From contig NC_089248.1 in the NCBI RefSeq assembly GCF_000512585.2, positions 1,302,001-1,366,000 on the forward strand: a stretch of DNA of 64,000 nt, in the 5' to 3' direction. Of the stretch, positions 35,367 through 47,627 are shown in pieces; position 1 is the first letter of the stretch, and each line of letters starts with the position of its first letter. The notes under the pieces were generated by a model that worked only from the letters and a program-made list of their open reading frames with translations, made no database searches and was not told where the DNA came from. Origin of the DNA: Kwoniella bestiolae CBS 10118 (lineage: Eukaryota > Basidiomycota > Tremellomycetes > Tremellales > Cryptococcaceae). The position numbers and the translations under genes were made by a program.

Positions 35367-37960
35367 CTATGACCCCCGTCCATCACAGTCCATAACGTCC
35401 ATCCCCTCCTCTACAAACCTCTTTCGTTCCTTACGCCAAGGTTCCCACACATCCCCATATTTCTTGAGCAGTCGTCCAAGCTCGGCACGCTGTTCCATCT
35501 GAAAGTGCATGCAAATGAATCAGCATCTTTCAATGCCATCGAACGGGAATATTTCCACTGCATAGTGCCTATGCCGTATAGAATGTAATGAGGCAGAGTA
35601 ACACTTACAATAACAGCAGGGACCTCATCCCCCTTCCCTACTCCCCAAACATCATTGAACATCTCCCCTAATTTCGGCTTAGGTAATTTCTCGGCCCGAC
35701 TGAAAGCCTTCATGACTTTTGATTTGTGTGATGCGAGTAATTCCTTTTCAGAGCTCTCGTCCCACCATGATTTAGAGGCTAGGAATGCTCGGAATCTGTG
35801 AATGGGGTTATCTAAGGGGGGTGCGAACATCAGTCAGTACAATGAACAGTCAGTCAGGCTTAGCACTGCTCAACAGGATAGTTTTAAGTCCACGGTTCAA
35901 GGGTATGTTGATGTATCACCCTTCCGCATGTCACTCAACCGCCATGCCCTCCTGAGTCATATCGAACCAGAGGTGCACTCGACTCACCAACAACAGTCCA
36001 CTCCTTCACCTCCTCCACCCGCCTGTACATACTCGAATCATCGCTCGTCGAGTGATGTCCAACCCTGTACGTCATAGCTTCCACCAAAACACCCTTCTTC
36101 CCCTCCACAGCTCGTTTTCTAGCTTCTCTCACAGCAGAAAGCACAGCCAGCGCATCATTCCCATCTACTCGAATCGTATCTAGTCCATAGGCCGGTCCCC
36201 GAGAGGCAATCCCGTCTCCTGCGTATTGGTCGATTATCGGTGTGGAGATTGCGAAGCTGTCGATGTACATAAGGTCAATATAGTGAATGAATATGACAAT
36301 GAGCAGATGAGGTGACAGTGAACAAGATAAATTCACCCGTTATTCCTGCAAAACCAGATACATGGTCCACCCAGGACGGAGTTCATACCCAACGCAGCAT
36401 GGAAATCACCTTCACTGGCAGCACCTACATAACGCAGTGCGATCTCAAATCAGCCTTTGATCGCAATGCAGTATATGTAGTGGTATATTGATGCATGTGA
36501 CTGAACTCACCATCACCAAAATAACAAATCACACAATCACCTTGTCTATCCTCATCAAGCTTCAACGCGTAAGCAGCACCAGCAGCTTGAGGCATCCTAT
36601 ACCATACTACTATCAGCATATATCTGCCCGGGCATCTTGATGATCTTTCTGAGTACCGGAACATGGTCTTGATAGATAGCAGTAAGCAGACACTCACTGG
36701 GTAGCTAGCGGACTAGTGATCGTATGAAATCCCAATTCGGGCGCAGAGTAATGCACAGGCATCATCCTCCCTTTTGTTCCCTTGTCTTCGACGTTGCCGA
36801 AACATTGGGACATCAATGAATCGAGGGTGAAGCCACGATGAAGTAGAGCCGCTGACTCTCTCTGATATGAACAGTACAATATCAAGTCAGCCTTACGATG
36901 GTCCATCCTACCTTTTGTCTCTATGCATAATATGTCGTCATCGCAGATGGGGGAAAGACGCTGAAAGGGGGAATGGTCATGTACCACCAATGTCCACTCA
37001 CATATTGTCCGAACATCTCATCTCCCTCCAACATCGCAGCGCTACTACCAACAATAGCAGCTTCTTCACCTGCACACTGCATGTAGAACGAGATTCTGCC
37101 TTGTCGTTGAGATAGGTATAGGACATTATCGACGATAGGGATCAAGGTCATCGTGCGATACCTATGACAAACGGGAAAACATTAGTTAACATTTTCCCAG
37201 ATTTGCTTCTGCTTCTCAGAACCTCAATTGTAAAGAATCGTTCACCGACATAGCTAATGCCTCTTCTTTCGTTATCTACCGCATCATGTTATCAGTACCA
37301 TCTCCTTTCCATCCCGTGAACGTAGGTGCTGTAAGTTGTAGCGTAAAAGGCACATACCTCCGGTACCTTTGTTCCTTTTACCAAATGTCCTTCCTCGTCC
37401 AACACCCTATACGTGGGGATCGTCTAATCCATCACATCAATCAGCTCCTTCTCTTTCTCATATACCGATGAGTGAAACAGAACCACCGGTTGAGTATGTG
37501 AGACGTTTGACCCACCTTGGCAACAGCGTTAAACCACCCCATCTCACCCGACCACCAACTCTCATGACTCCCCCTCCTGAGAGGACTACTCATCCGTCCT
37601 ACTCTGGCCAGCCTGTCCGCCTGACTACCAGGTACGTATAATGGTTTGGCATCGCCTTGACTCTGAGCTGCAGATACCTCGGGTGAGAAGAAGGGTAACG
37701 GCTCGGGGGAAGGGAGGGGCGCGGAGGTCGGGGTGGTATGGCGGTGCGAGGAAGGGACGGAGGGGGGTGGTCCTGTAATCTGCAATATGGATCAGCGCTC
37801 GAATTGGGAGTCAGGAGTGAGCGGTGGAGCTTACAAGTGTCCTTGATGGTGTGATGACTTTAAAGCCATTTGATGAAATCAATTTAATATGCCTGTGTGT
37901 TTTGATTACTAGTAGATTTGATCCGCTTTTCGCAGGGTATCTCAGCAGGAGTGACGACAT
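35367..37960 (-). CDS. Branched-chain 2-oxoacid dehydrogenase E1 alpha, mitochondrial
   Basis: Eleven exons: 37960-37835, 37779-37516, 37423-37358, 37275-37250, 37161-37002, 36861-36698, 36596-36511, 36424-36337, 36256-35988, 35811-35609 and 35498-35367, in phase, 527 aa. The enzyme decarboxylates keto acids from Leu, Ile and Val with thiamine diphosphate in the mitochondrial matrix. The start MSSLLLRYPAKSGSNLLVIK is a typical presequence, followed by a Pro/Ser linker. Core marks: YRTMTLIPIVDNVLYLSQRQ, GRISFYMQCAGEEAA, KGRMMPVHYSAPELGFHTIT, the TPP/Mg site YFGDGAASEGDFHAALGMNS ... CRNNGFAISTP, and the phosphorylation loop YRVGHHSTSDDSSMYR that is the BCKD-kinase site in animals. The fourth exon is 26 nt and uses a poor GTCGGT donor. 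Confidence 0.94.
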
Positions 37961-39185
37961 GATCATCAATCTGACTATAGCGTAAAGTAGGTGTCGTTGG
38001 TGTTAGTATCTGACCATGTCAATGTCAGTCATCGAAGCTAGAGCTATAAGATGTCGATAGAGATGGATGCAATCTACATCGTCGATGATATCTCTACTGT
38101 CGCTGCTGATGTGAACATCAGCCGTACTGATGGTACCAACGTGACTTTCTTTTATATGTATTGATTATTGATCACCTGTCAACATTAACTCATCACCGGA
38201 CCCAAAAACCATCCTCTCAACCGGTCCATGCGACTTTCATGGCCCATGGCCTCCGTCGGTTCCGAGCCACCATCACCATCACGTGATCCAAGCGCTGTCT
38301 CTTTCACTATACTTTCGGAGAATTCCAGTCCGAAGATCAGGTCAAGATCAGAATGATAACTATGACGCAAGTGCTCCACACTATTTTTTGACTATTTGAG
38401 ACAACCGATCTTTGGTAAGACATTTTATAGCACCCAAGTCTACACAGTACTGTACAGCAAATGATCGACATGGTGCTCGATTGCTTGATTGCTTCAGACC
38501 GAATCGTAAGATGATGCATGATTGCAGGGCGTCAACGACAAGATTCCTTTCCTGATCCGCTTAACCTAACTTCAGGGTCAGTCTTACAACTCGTAGTTTG
38601 ATGGGAAAACCGTGTATCAAAGGTGTACAAGACGTTGATCAAAGGGGTTCATTCGACATCTGGATATGCTGCGCGTTGCGCCCAGTATGGGAAGGTAGTT
38701 TGAGATCCAACAAGGAGAAAAGAAAAGACGTGTCATGCCGTCATTGTCCAAAGGTTCCACAGAAAGAAGTAGCGTCCCGTCGAGCAAAAAGAAGAAGAAT
38801 TTTCCTTGGCTCTTTTGATAAGGGTACTGCTAGTAGCGAGTACGACAAGGATCGATCATTTCGTTGGAATTGCACTAAGCACATACACACGAAAGAGTTA
38901 AATTAATCTGATCAAGTGAGAGTGATGATGTATATGACCTCAGTCGGAGTAAAAAGGGTTATTAAACTTTCCATCGCACTTTCACATCCTTATGAGGTCA
39001 GTCAACGATCATCTCATCGTTTGTAGATATATCATCGTACTGTAGAAGTAGTTGTTTTATAATTGATCTTCCACTTTACCATACCTACAATCCGTTATAA
39101 TAGTTCTCAAGTTATCTTATACTCCATCTAATCCCCTGTCTTAAGTACCACCTACTTGCACACCTCCATCGCACAACAAACCACC
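37961..39185. other. Intergenic region, CACGTG element, no supported gene
   Basis: The 1.2-kb divergent region between the E1 alpha gene and the aquaporin. A TCACGTGA palindrome lies at 38279-38286. A 102-codon frame at 38601-38906 is basic but lacks splice or motif support, so it is not called. Confidence 0.4.
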
Positions 39186-40924
39186 ATGGGCAGGAAATTC
39201 TCAAACATCGCTGCTGAGAAACCCTTCAAGAACTCGGGCAACGAGCCCAAGACTGGGATCTTCGCTGATATCAAGAATGATCTGATTGCCATGGCAGTGA
39301 GTGTGCTCTTTCACCTCCTGCTTCCCTCGCCTCCCTGTTCTTCATAGCGCATCGAGCACCCGCTGACTTGTGTCTGTCTGGTGATAGGGAGAGTTCATTG
39401 GGACTGTACGTAATTCTCTCTCACTCACGCGACCCCACATTGAGCAGTAGGACACTTATCCTGATGTATTTTGTGTTCTCGATTGCTTCCATTAGATCTT
39501 GTTCCTTCTCTTCTCCCTAGGAGTGAGTGTTCCGCGTTTTTCTGTGCCTGCGTTGCCAAAGCAAACGAGACACAACGCTGAATCGTACGCAAACGCTAGG
39601 CCGTCCAAACAGCATCTACCAATACCAACTCGAACGCCAGCGATGCAGACAAAGCAGGAACAGAACCCTCAGGAAGCGATAGCAATCAGCTATTGGTACG
39701 TTCAATTTAATCACATCAGACCGCGCGGACTGACGATATGTTATGGCTTGACAACAGACTTATTACTACGTCTCCGCCGCATTCGGTCTATCCCTCTTCG
39801 CAACCGCCTCGATTTTCTACAGATTCACAGGAAGTATCTTCAACCCCTCTGTATCGTTGGCCCTGTGCTTGATCGGCGCTATCAAGCCTCTGAGATTTAT
39901 CCGTAAGTCTAATCCATCCCTCCATAACCACAACACGACAGTGCGCTGATCCTGCCTGCGATGACTCGGATAGTCGTCTCCCTCGCTCAGATGGTAGGAG
40001 CCATAGTAGCTTCGGCGATCCTCGATGGTCTCACTCCCGGCGCATTGGTGGTGAATGTAGGATTGGCAAATGGGACGAACAAGGCTCAGGGGCTTTTTAT
40101 CGAGATGTTCACTACTGCTACCTTGGTGTTGAGCGTGTTGATGCTTGCTGCGGGTGAGCATCCTCCCATCTCATCAAGCTGACAGACACTAGATCATCAA
40201 AGTATGAGGTGCTAAGATGGCATTGTTTGCAGAAAAACACTTGCTCACTCCCTTCGCTCCTCTTGGATTTGGGTTCACATTGTTTATCGTCATGCTTTTC
40301 TCTATCGCCTTCACTGGAGGTGCAGTCAAGTGAGTTAAAGTAACTCTTCTCCACAATAATCCATGCCTACATGTCAGCGCTGATTTGTATCCTTAAACTT
40401 CACTTAGCACCGCAAGAGCGTTCGGTCCAGCTTGTATCCAGGGATTCCAGCCATACCACTGGATCTACTGTGAGCGATTTTTCCATTAGCCTGGTATATC
40501 AATTTCCTCGATAAGAGGGTATAGCAAAGTAGAGACAAACATGCTAATGTATCTGTGCGATGACGATAGGGCTCGGTCCTACCCTCGGTGCATTGTTAGC
40601 TACAGCATTCTACGTCTTCCTCAAAGAGATCAAATACTGGTAAGCCCAAGTCGTGTACCGTCTCTCCCTCATCCTTCTCTCCGTTGGATCCGTCCGTCAA
40701 AGTTTGGTTCAACTTATAGACAATATGGATGCTGATATTTTGATGAAACGCACAGGCGAATTACCCCAGGCCAAGACTCAACAGATAATCACGAATCCCC
40801 CAAAGTCCACCCCGTCACTTCTAGGATGTCTCGAAACAGGAATGACTCGGGATCTGAAACTACAGCCAACGACGGGGGTAACAACGTCAACACGGCCGGT
40901 CCAAGAGGTCACGAGGCTGTTTAA
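39186..40924 (+). CDS. Aquaporin / aquaglyceroporin with altered NPA boxes
   Basis: Ten exons: 39186-39296, 39388-39405, 39496-39522, 39600-39695, 39758-39902, 39974-40153, 40233-40329, 40408-40469, 40570-40639 and 40756-40924, giving 324 aa. Exons 2 and 3 are only 18 and 27 nt (GEFIGT and ILFLLFSLG). A six-TM major intrinsic protein: GEFIGTILFLLFSLG, an extracellular Asn/Ser-rich loop, TYYYVSAAFGLSLFATASIF, the first half-helix FNPSVSLAL, LVSLAQMVGAIVASAILDGL, FTTATLVLSVLMLAAGEKHL, the second half-helix GGAVNTARAFGPA and WLGPTLGALLATAFYVFLKE. The usual NPA/NPA pair is NPS/NTA here. Arg of the selectivity filter (TARAFGP) is kept. It conducts water or small solutes across the plasma membrane. 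The C-terminal 50 residues are polar and cytosolic. Confidence 0.93.
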
Positions 40925-41613
40925 ACGTAAAATTCTTCCTCTCGTCATAACATTCTCAGTTACTTTTTTCATAAAACGCAGAGCTATTTCTTCTTCCTTT
41001 CTCTTGATTTGAGTCTCATCATACAATTCATGATATCTTTTCAAACCTGTTTATACATGTATCCATAGTATTATCTCCTTTTAATGATACATTCTGTCAT
41101 TCGGATCAGGTCAATGCATTTTTTTCCATACGCAATCTATGAGAATGGTATTTCATCACGCATGCAGTATTGCTAGACTATACTTGCATTTTGCCTTGCA
41201 TATATCGATGCGTTTCGTTAAATCAGTACATGAACATAGGGGATTTACATCTCAACATATAGTTTGGGGATACAACGACGGAAATATCAAGGATACAAAG
41301 TATGAAAGAACAGGTCGTCAAATGATCGTAGAAAAGAAAGGAACTGATTTCGTATAACGAAACGAAATGAGAAGATAGGATTAAATCTTTCACGATAAAT
41401 GTAGAATCTAAAGTATGTATACAAGAAAGTTTCATAAGACACCGAATTATCTCGTAGTGAGACGAGACCAACAGGCTTATTATGGAAGAATTGGCTGAAA
41501 GAAGAGCGAAAAGCGAAGATTGAGAAGAGAATCAAGTTTGACCCGCCTGATCGGCCAAAGCTTAGAGACCAGGTCCACCTCCCTCCAAGCTCTTCCTTCT
41601 ACCACCTCCCAGC
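40925..41613. other. Intergenic, AT-rich, no gene seen
   Basis: 3' regions of the aquaporin (+) and of the small tail-anchored protein (-). No repeat or RNA gene was recognised. Confidence 0.45.
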
Positions 41614-41967
41614 CTATATCCCAGGACTCCCGGGCCACCTCCCCCCTCCCGCGCCTTGACCCAACCTCCACCCTCCAAACCCTATAAACACCCCTATAAG
41701 AACCATCACCGCTACCCCACTGATGATTGACCAAGTATATTTCGGCCTGTTCAGTTCCCCAGTACTAATCAGAGGTTGTCTTTCCAACTCATCCGCGTTG
41801 GCGTCAGCGTTGGGGTTGAGCCGTGATGGTTTGTGCGGTGATTTGGGGAAAGTCACTGTTATAGGTGAGTTGGGCTGTGAGGGAGCCGGAGTAGGGGTTG
41901 GAAGATGGGATGAGGAGGAGCGGGAGAGGGAGGTTGGGTGAGGGCCGGGGGTGAATTTAACTGACAT
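41614..41967 (-). CDS. Small Pro/Ser-rich protein with C-terminal membrane anchor
   Basis: A 117-aa single-exon frame starting at ATG 41967. Residues 1-75 are Ser/Pro/Asn-rich and likely disordered. A basic-aromatic boundary (NRPKYTW) precedes one hydrophobic helix (SIISGVAVMVLIGVFIGFGG), and a short Gly-rich tail ends the protein. This is a type II or tail-anchored topology. No family is recognised. An acidic/dileucine-like motif (DELERQPLIS) in the tail could be a sorting signal to vacuole or endosome; this is inference from the pattern. Confidence 0.5.
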   Translation of the reverse strand: MSVKFTPGPHPTSLSRSSSSHLPTPTPAPSQPNSPITVTFPKSPHKPSRLNPNADANADELERQPLISTGELNRPKYTWSIISGVAVMVLIGVFIGFGGWRLGQGAGGGRWPGSPGI

Positions 41968-42630
41968 CGCGTAGAGTTATTAGGTGTCTTACGTGAGGGG
42001 GTGGGTATTTGCGTTGAGTTGTATTTGTTTGGTCTTGTAGTTGCCTAGTCTTGTATCTTGTATTTGTATGGAGGGGATGATGACCTTTGGTAAGATAAGG
42101 ATCGATCGCAAGGCTCGAGGATAGGTCTGAGGGATATCGGATCGATCTGACCTGACGCGATTATACCGCTGATTATAGCGGATACTTCCTTTGATTACGT
42201 GGTGATGGGTTGATCGACGTGTCCACAGGGAAGGAAGAACAAAGGATATGGTCGCTCTGCAATACGATGAGAGGTAAGGAAAGGACGATGTGGTAGTATA
42301 TTGATACGTCTGTTCGAGCGATATCAGCTCGTACTACAGATATATATACCTGGCAGCACCACTGGACATACCTGGCTTTATGGGTGAGACTTGCTGCGTT
42401 GGAGTTGATTAAGCCTTGTCCAGCCTGTGGAGATGGTGTCTGCTTAGGACGTTCTAAGGTAATCCGTCAAGGTCGTTATGCAAGATGATATCGTCTTGTA
42501 TCGTATCGTTGTTATTGCTGTTACGCACGCTATGCAAGGAAATCCAACTACAACAAGGTTGATGATATGTACTCGTATCTTTCATTCACATACGAATACT
42601 CTACCATCGACGATCCCAACGTCATATCAA

Positions 42631-42656
42631 CTACGCTACTACGCTACTACGCTACC
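42631..42656. repeat. Three tandem copies of CTACGCTA
   Basis: An 8-bp unit repeats three times upstream of the NDK gene. Nothing else is seen between 41968 and 42891. Confidence 0.7.
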
Positions 42657-42891
42657 CCGCATCCGCCCCGCAAGCAAGCATCAGATAACGATTACTCGTA
42701 CTGTAGTGCCACTTTGTGATCAACCCGTGTAATGCCGATCACCTCGACTTCTGACCTCCACGTTCGAAGCATTGACTTTTTTTTGGAGGAGGATTGAACC
42801 ACCACCACGACGAGAGACATACATCTCGACTCTTTCTCTACTTCTTGCTTCTACCTTCTCAACCAAAAACAATCACACAATCATAACCAAA

Positions 42892-44039
42892 ATGTCTACC
42901 TCTGAGCAAACCTACATCATGGTCAAGTGAGTGCCGCTTCCTCTCCACTCTCTCACACGTCGCAGTTGGTCTAGATACGGCGGGGGAAGGTCAGGTCGGA
43001 TGGCCGAGTGGGGAGAACAAGCTATGTGGAAGAATATGAATTGTTTGTCTCGACACAAGAACTGTTCGCTGACGCGTCGATGTGCTCTCTACTCGCTGTC
43101 TCTGATTCCGACTACTCGACTTAATTCTTGAATCATCCTCGACGTTCATTCACCTTCCCTCCCCCGCACAGGCCCGACGGTGTCCAAAGAGGACTCGTTG
43201 GTGAGATCATCGCCCGATTCGAGAAGAGAGGATTCAAGGTGGGTATTTCGACCCTTTCCCCAAGCTAAACCAAAATCCAATAGCTTCTGAGCAGCTTCTC
43301 AAGATCTGGGTGCATGCTAACTCGATGATTTTCCACTTTCTAGCTCGCTGCCCTCAAGCTCGCTTCCCCTTCCAAGGTATGCCACGCTTCTCTCTGAGCT
43401 TTCCCTTGCTATAACTGCGGCTCGAGCTCAAGCTGATCCCCGCGCGACTTGTAGGAACACCTCGAGAAGCACTACTCTGATCTCTCTGACAAGCCTTTCT
43501 TCCCCAAACTCATCAAATACAGTGAGTCGGGATTGTTCCCCCTCTCTTGTTAACCGTCCAGACCAGCATAATCTCCGCTGCATTCCTCTCTTCCTGTTAT
43601 CGAGCTATATCCGTCCCACACTCTCAGTCATACAAACCCTCTCCTTATGGTGGCCAGTGCTGACTTCCGAACCCCACCGCAGTGCTCTCCGGTCCCGTAG
43701 TCTGCATGGTCTGGGAAGGTCTCGATGCCGTCAAGACCGGCCGAGTCATGCTTGGTGCTACCAACCCTCTCGCCTCCGCTCCCGGTACCATCCGAGGTGA
43801 CTACGCCCTCCAAGTCGGTATGAACGTTTGCCACGGTTCCGATTCCGTCGAGAACGGTCAAAAGGAGATTGCCCTTTGGTTCCCGTGAGTTTGGGTTGTG
43901 TACTGCCATTCCCAGCTATGCCTCCTTGTGAATGAGCATATCAAGAGAAGAGAGCAAAGCTGATATATCCTTTGGCGATCGCAGAGAGGGTGTCGCTCAA
44001 TACAAGCTTGACGCTCAAACTTGGATCTACGAGGCTTAA
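42892..44039 (+). CDS. YNK1: Nucleoside diphosphate kinase
   Basis: Six exons: 42892-42926, 43172-43238, 43344-43376, 43455-43521, 43683-43884 and 43985-44039, giving 152 aa, the standard size of the hexameric enzyme. It transfers the gamma phosphate between nucleoside tri- and diphosphates by a phospho-histidine. Visible: YIMVKPDGVQRGLVGEIIAR, FEKRGFKLAALKL, HYSDLSDKPFFPKL, GRVMLGATNPLASAPGTIRG, and the active-site block NVCHGSDSVENGQKEIALWF; the C terminus QTWIYEA is typical. Intron 1 is 245 nt, long for this window, and holds a tRNA-like D-arm string that I rejected. The promoter has pyrimidine-rich tracts, as usual for highly expressed genes. Confidence 0.97.
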
Positions 44040-44363
44040 GTCGATTGTCCGTTAATGCGGTTAATGGACGAGTTGAACTAGATAAAATACATTGCTACCA
44101 TGCACTTGAGTATACAAGCGATTGATTTCAATTACTGTGTACTGTTTTAAACCCGACGCATGGTGTGACTGACCTTTCGATCATGTATCTGAACCAAAGA
44201 TTACCACTAGAATGCGAGTATGGAAAAAAGTTGTTGCATAAAGATGTTCCACTGAGATTTACTCCCGCGAGATGAACTGAACGATATATGATGACAATGA
44301 CGAGATGAGACTCTATATGGATATGGCTCTATTAACCCAATACTATAAACTAATTCAATCTGA

Positions 44364-45498
44364 TCATCTACCTTTCCATAATACAATGATTCTACCTTGG
44401 GCTGTTGATAGGTTAATTCGCATCAATAGAGAAATTCCCACCACAGCTAATGAGGGATACCAAGATCTATACTCCGTAATACGCAATATCAGCGTCTGAC
44501 GAATCTGCATAAATCTCCAGAGTGATCTTGTTATCGTATGGTAGCTTATTGGTGAGGAAATACTCACCGTAGCTGCCAGCACGAACCAGTACGCCTCACC
44601 TACTTTGTATTCCCACTCCTCACCGGTACCTTCATGATGATCATTATATTTATCCAATCGGTGGTGGATGACGCTAATGTACACGGTCTCGAGGATGAAT
44701 GTAATCCACATGATGAAGATTGTGAGGTATACTATGGCGAGTGAGATCTAGGGGAAGAACATGGGTATAACTGTCAGTGGCATTGACAGTACCAAACTAC
44801 ATTACTCTTGGTGCACTGCAACAAGATAGACAAAACGAGTAGGATAGCGAACACTCACCCCTCCCCTCAAGATCAGACAATCTATTAACACCGCCAAGAT
44901 GCTCAACCCCATCAAGGCGGTGGTAACGTGGTTTAAAGCCAGTGCTCGACCGAGACCAACGGGGAAACACGATGCGATGTCTGTATTGTTTGCGGGGAGG
45001 TGGAGAAGCTCTGGGGAGGGTTGGAATGGGATTTGGGCGATGCATTTGGTAGATTGGCTGGTGGTGATGAACAGGTGTCAGCTCAAACGTCGGTTTCCTC
45101 TTCTCCATGTATATCCACTCTCGCCGTGGTAGACAAACTAGGATGGATGACACATGAAATTGAGATTGCACGTACGTCACATTAGACCATACACATCCAC
45201 CCGCCGGTCCAACTCTCACTTCAGCCTTGGTAGATACGTTGGATGACGGATCGATAAATTCTCCGGTCACCTTCGCGAGGGATAGGATATGGATGATATT
45301 GGGAGAGAGGGAGCTGATGAGGTAGAATGTGAGTGGTATCACTGGGGATATGATCAAGTCAAGATACAATCCAGTCAGCCAGTACCCTATGCGAATAGCT
45401 CGATAGTTTCAAGAAAGAGACGCTGTAGACTTACAGGCCACGATGGTGAGACTACCGAATACTATGAATATCCAAAACGCATTGCCACCTCTTGCCAT
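44364..45498 (-). CDS. Four-TM SUR7/PalI-like membrane protein, copy A
   Basis: Exons 45498-45435, 45386-45176, 45057-44859, 44747-44568 and 44504-44364 give about 264 aa. The start (MARGGNAFWIFIVFGSLTIV) is the first membrane segment. A second hydrophobic stretch (LIISPVIPLTFYLISSLSPN) follows, then the extracellular loop VRVGPAGGCVWSNVTQSTKC, with the conserved Gly-Gly-Cys. Next are GRALALNHVTTALMGLSILA and ISLAIVYLTIFIMWITFILE, and a cytosolic tail. This is the claudin-like topology of fungal SUR7/PalI proteins at the plasma membrane or cortex. It is paralogous to copy B just beyond. The last acceptor could also be 9 nt downstream, since the last intron lacks in-frame stops and its retention is open. 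Confidence 0.72.
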
Positions 45499-46657
45499 CT
45501 TGAAAGTTTATAAATTATACTATCTCTTGGGGTAGATTATCGGTTTGACCCGTGAATGGTTAGTTGAGATATAGTGTTGAATATCCTTCCTTCCGAAGTG
45601 ACCGTCCCGGGAGAGTATTGATTAAATGATAGTCACTAGAGATGCTGTAGCTCGGATACAGCTCAAGGTATTGGTATCTGTGGTTTTATAGGATGATATC
45701 GATGGGGCTATGCTATACAGTATGTTAGATTGGTATTGATCATTTTGTTATGATCAGCCGTAAGCGTTTCTGGTCTCGTCATTTGATGGACGCAGAGTAC
45801 TTTGGAACCGAGTTACAGTGCGTCTGATCCAAAAGCTTTGATGGTCGTCAACATGGGAAACAGTTGCCTCGGCCTCAAAATCAGATCTGGGATCTCACCT
45901 CACGCTCAGATACTCTCCCAAAGGCACCGCCTTCACGTCACTCCCCTCGATCTCTTTCTCAATGGCAGCTTCAAAGATATATGGACGTACGTCTGGGGGA
46001 GACGCTGAGGTTTTGCATATCCCACCGGAGTTACTGTATCTCAGACTTACCAAGAATTCGGAGGTGAATGAACATGACATTCCTTGAGGAGATCTGCACG
46101 TTCCTTTCTGGTTGATACCGTTCAAGTTAGAGTATCTTATTGATCGTACCTTTTCACCTCGTTTCGCCTCTCTACATGGCTCATGCTTCGACGCAACACA
46201 ACGCCGAGCAACATCAAAGCACCAACGCAACGGGCCCCCTGGGATGTTGAAAAGAAAAAAGCTGTTAACTTGCTTGGCAAGATCATGTTGTCCCGTTTTC
46301 GTTGAGCTTATTCACTCTTCGCATTTCTCGAACAGAGATGAACTGAACGTAGTTTATGTAGAATTTGACACAGCAATTCAGATTGAGTGGATTGAGTTCT
46401 GGAAGTACAGTACAATACAATATGATGAACTCTTGGTGCTTATTCTCATTCTTGATATACGATACATGTATACGATATACGATATAATTTGTACAGATAT
46501 TTATACGTGATATTTGATATTCAATCACTACATACACGTCCTTCTACATGAGAGCCCGATATTATAACTGAACACTCTATATTCTCTATTGAAATAAGGT
46601 GGAAATGGGAATAAAATCCTATCCCAGGATGGTCACGACCCAGACGACATGGTACGA
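45499..46657. other. Spacer between the two four-TM paralogues
   Basis: No supported gene. AT-rich near 46380-46560 with repeated ATACGATATA-like runs. No clear remnant of a third copy. Confidence 0.4.
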
Positions 46658-47627
46658 TCAATCCCCTCCTGCAGATATGGATCCTCCCCCACAGAGGAAA
46701 AAGGAAGCTACAAACTAGTCCACCATCCCCAACCATCAGTTTCAGTACAATCGTTGACACCGTGTTGTATCCATCAACTCACAACAGATACGCTGATCAT
46801 GATAAATCCCCCACCAGTGTTATACTCCCATTCCTTGTTCTCGTAGATGTCATCTAGCCTATTACTCAGTGTGCCAATATAGGTGGATTCGAGGAAATAG
46901 ACCAGCCAGAGCATGAAGGCGGTAAAGTAGATGATGAATATTGAAATCTGATATGATAATCCAAGGGAAAGGGTCATTCATCAGCGTGGAGCTACGTTCG
47001 CACGACGTGAAGCCTTGGTACGTGACAGAGTATGGAACACCCCCACCAGGATATCCATTAATACAGCAATCATACTCAATCCCATCAATCCTACAATCAC
47101 ATGATTAAGCGCCAACGCCCGGCCCATGGCTATGGGAAATACCGATGTGAGGTTGGAGTTGGGGCCGAGATGCAGGTATTCTGCATTAGGGACATAGGGG
47201 ATCTTGGTGCTGCATTGCGGTTCTCTGCGAGATAGAGTATTGTCAGCTACTGTATTTTATTATTACATCTTGACATGGGTGATACCATGGGTCAAGTGGC
47301 ATGACCAGGAGAAAAGATAGTACTGACGAGCTGTTGAACCACATACATCCTCCACTAGGCCCAACACTGATCTTCACATCAAAGGTAACGTTGTTAGGCG
47401 CGTCATAGTATTTCCCTTCTACTCGAGCCATATCTAGGCCCGGGATGTAGTATGGTGAGAGCGATACGAGGATGAAGGATACGAATGGGAAGACTGATTC
47501 GATAGGTACAGTATCTTTCTATCAGCCCCGCGCATGATTAGGTGTGAGAGAAAGACTTACGGACCACTATGGCTATACCTGTGAAAAGAAGGAATAGAAG
47601 GAGGGTCTCGTACTTTCTTCGGGCCAT
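46658..47627 (-). CDS. Four-TM SUR7/PalI-like membrane protein, copy B
   Basis: Exons 47627-47561, 47493-47328, 47224-47041, 46947-46783 and 46714-46658 give 212 aa. Helices: YETLLLFLLFTGIAIVV, FPFVSFILVSLSPYYI, GRALALNHVIVGLMGLSMIA and ISIFIIYFTAFMLWLVYFLE. The loop ISVGPSGGCMWFNSSEPQCS aligns with copy A, as does ALNHV..[AG]LMGLS. Exon number and splice phases match copy A, so the two arose by tandem duplication. The C-terminal tail is short and different, and its last exon is the least certain part. The third intron uses a weak GTGTTC donor. Function is not known; PalI/SUR7 proteins act in pH sensing or membrane-domain organisation. Confidence 0.7.

Noticed and set aside
38601..38906. 102-codon basic frame in the intergenic region before the aquaporin
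   Set aside because: No motif, no introns in a genome where most genes have them, and no homologous pattern; left uncalled.
42995..43080. tRNA-like string (GGTCGGATGGCCGAGTGG) in intron 1 of the NDK gene
   Set aside because: It resembles the 5' half of a Ser/Leu tRNA, but no matching T-arm (GGTTCRANYCC) or closing acceptor stem follows.
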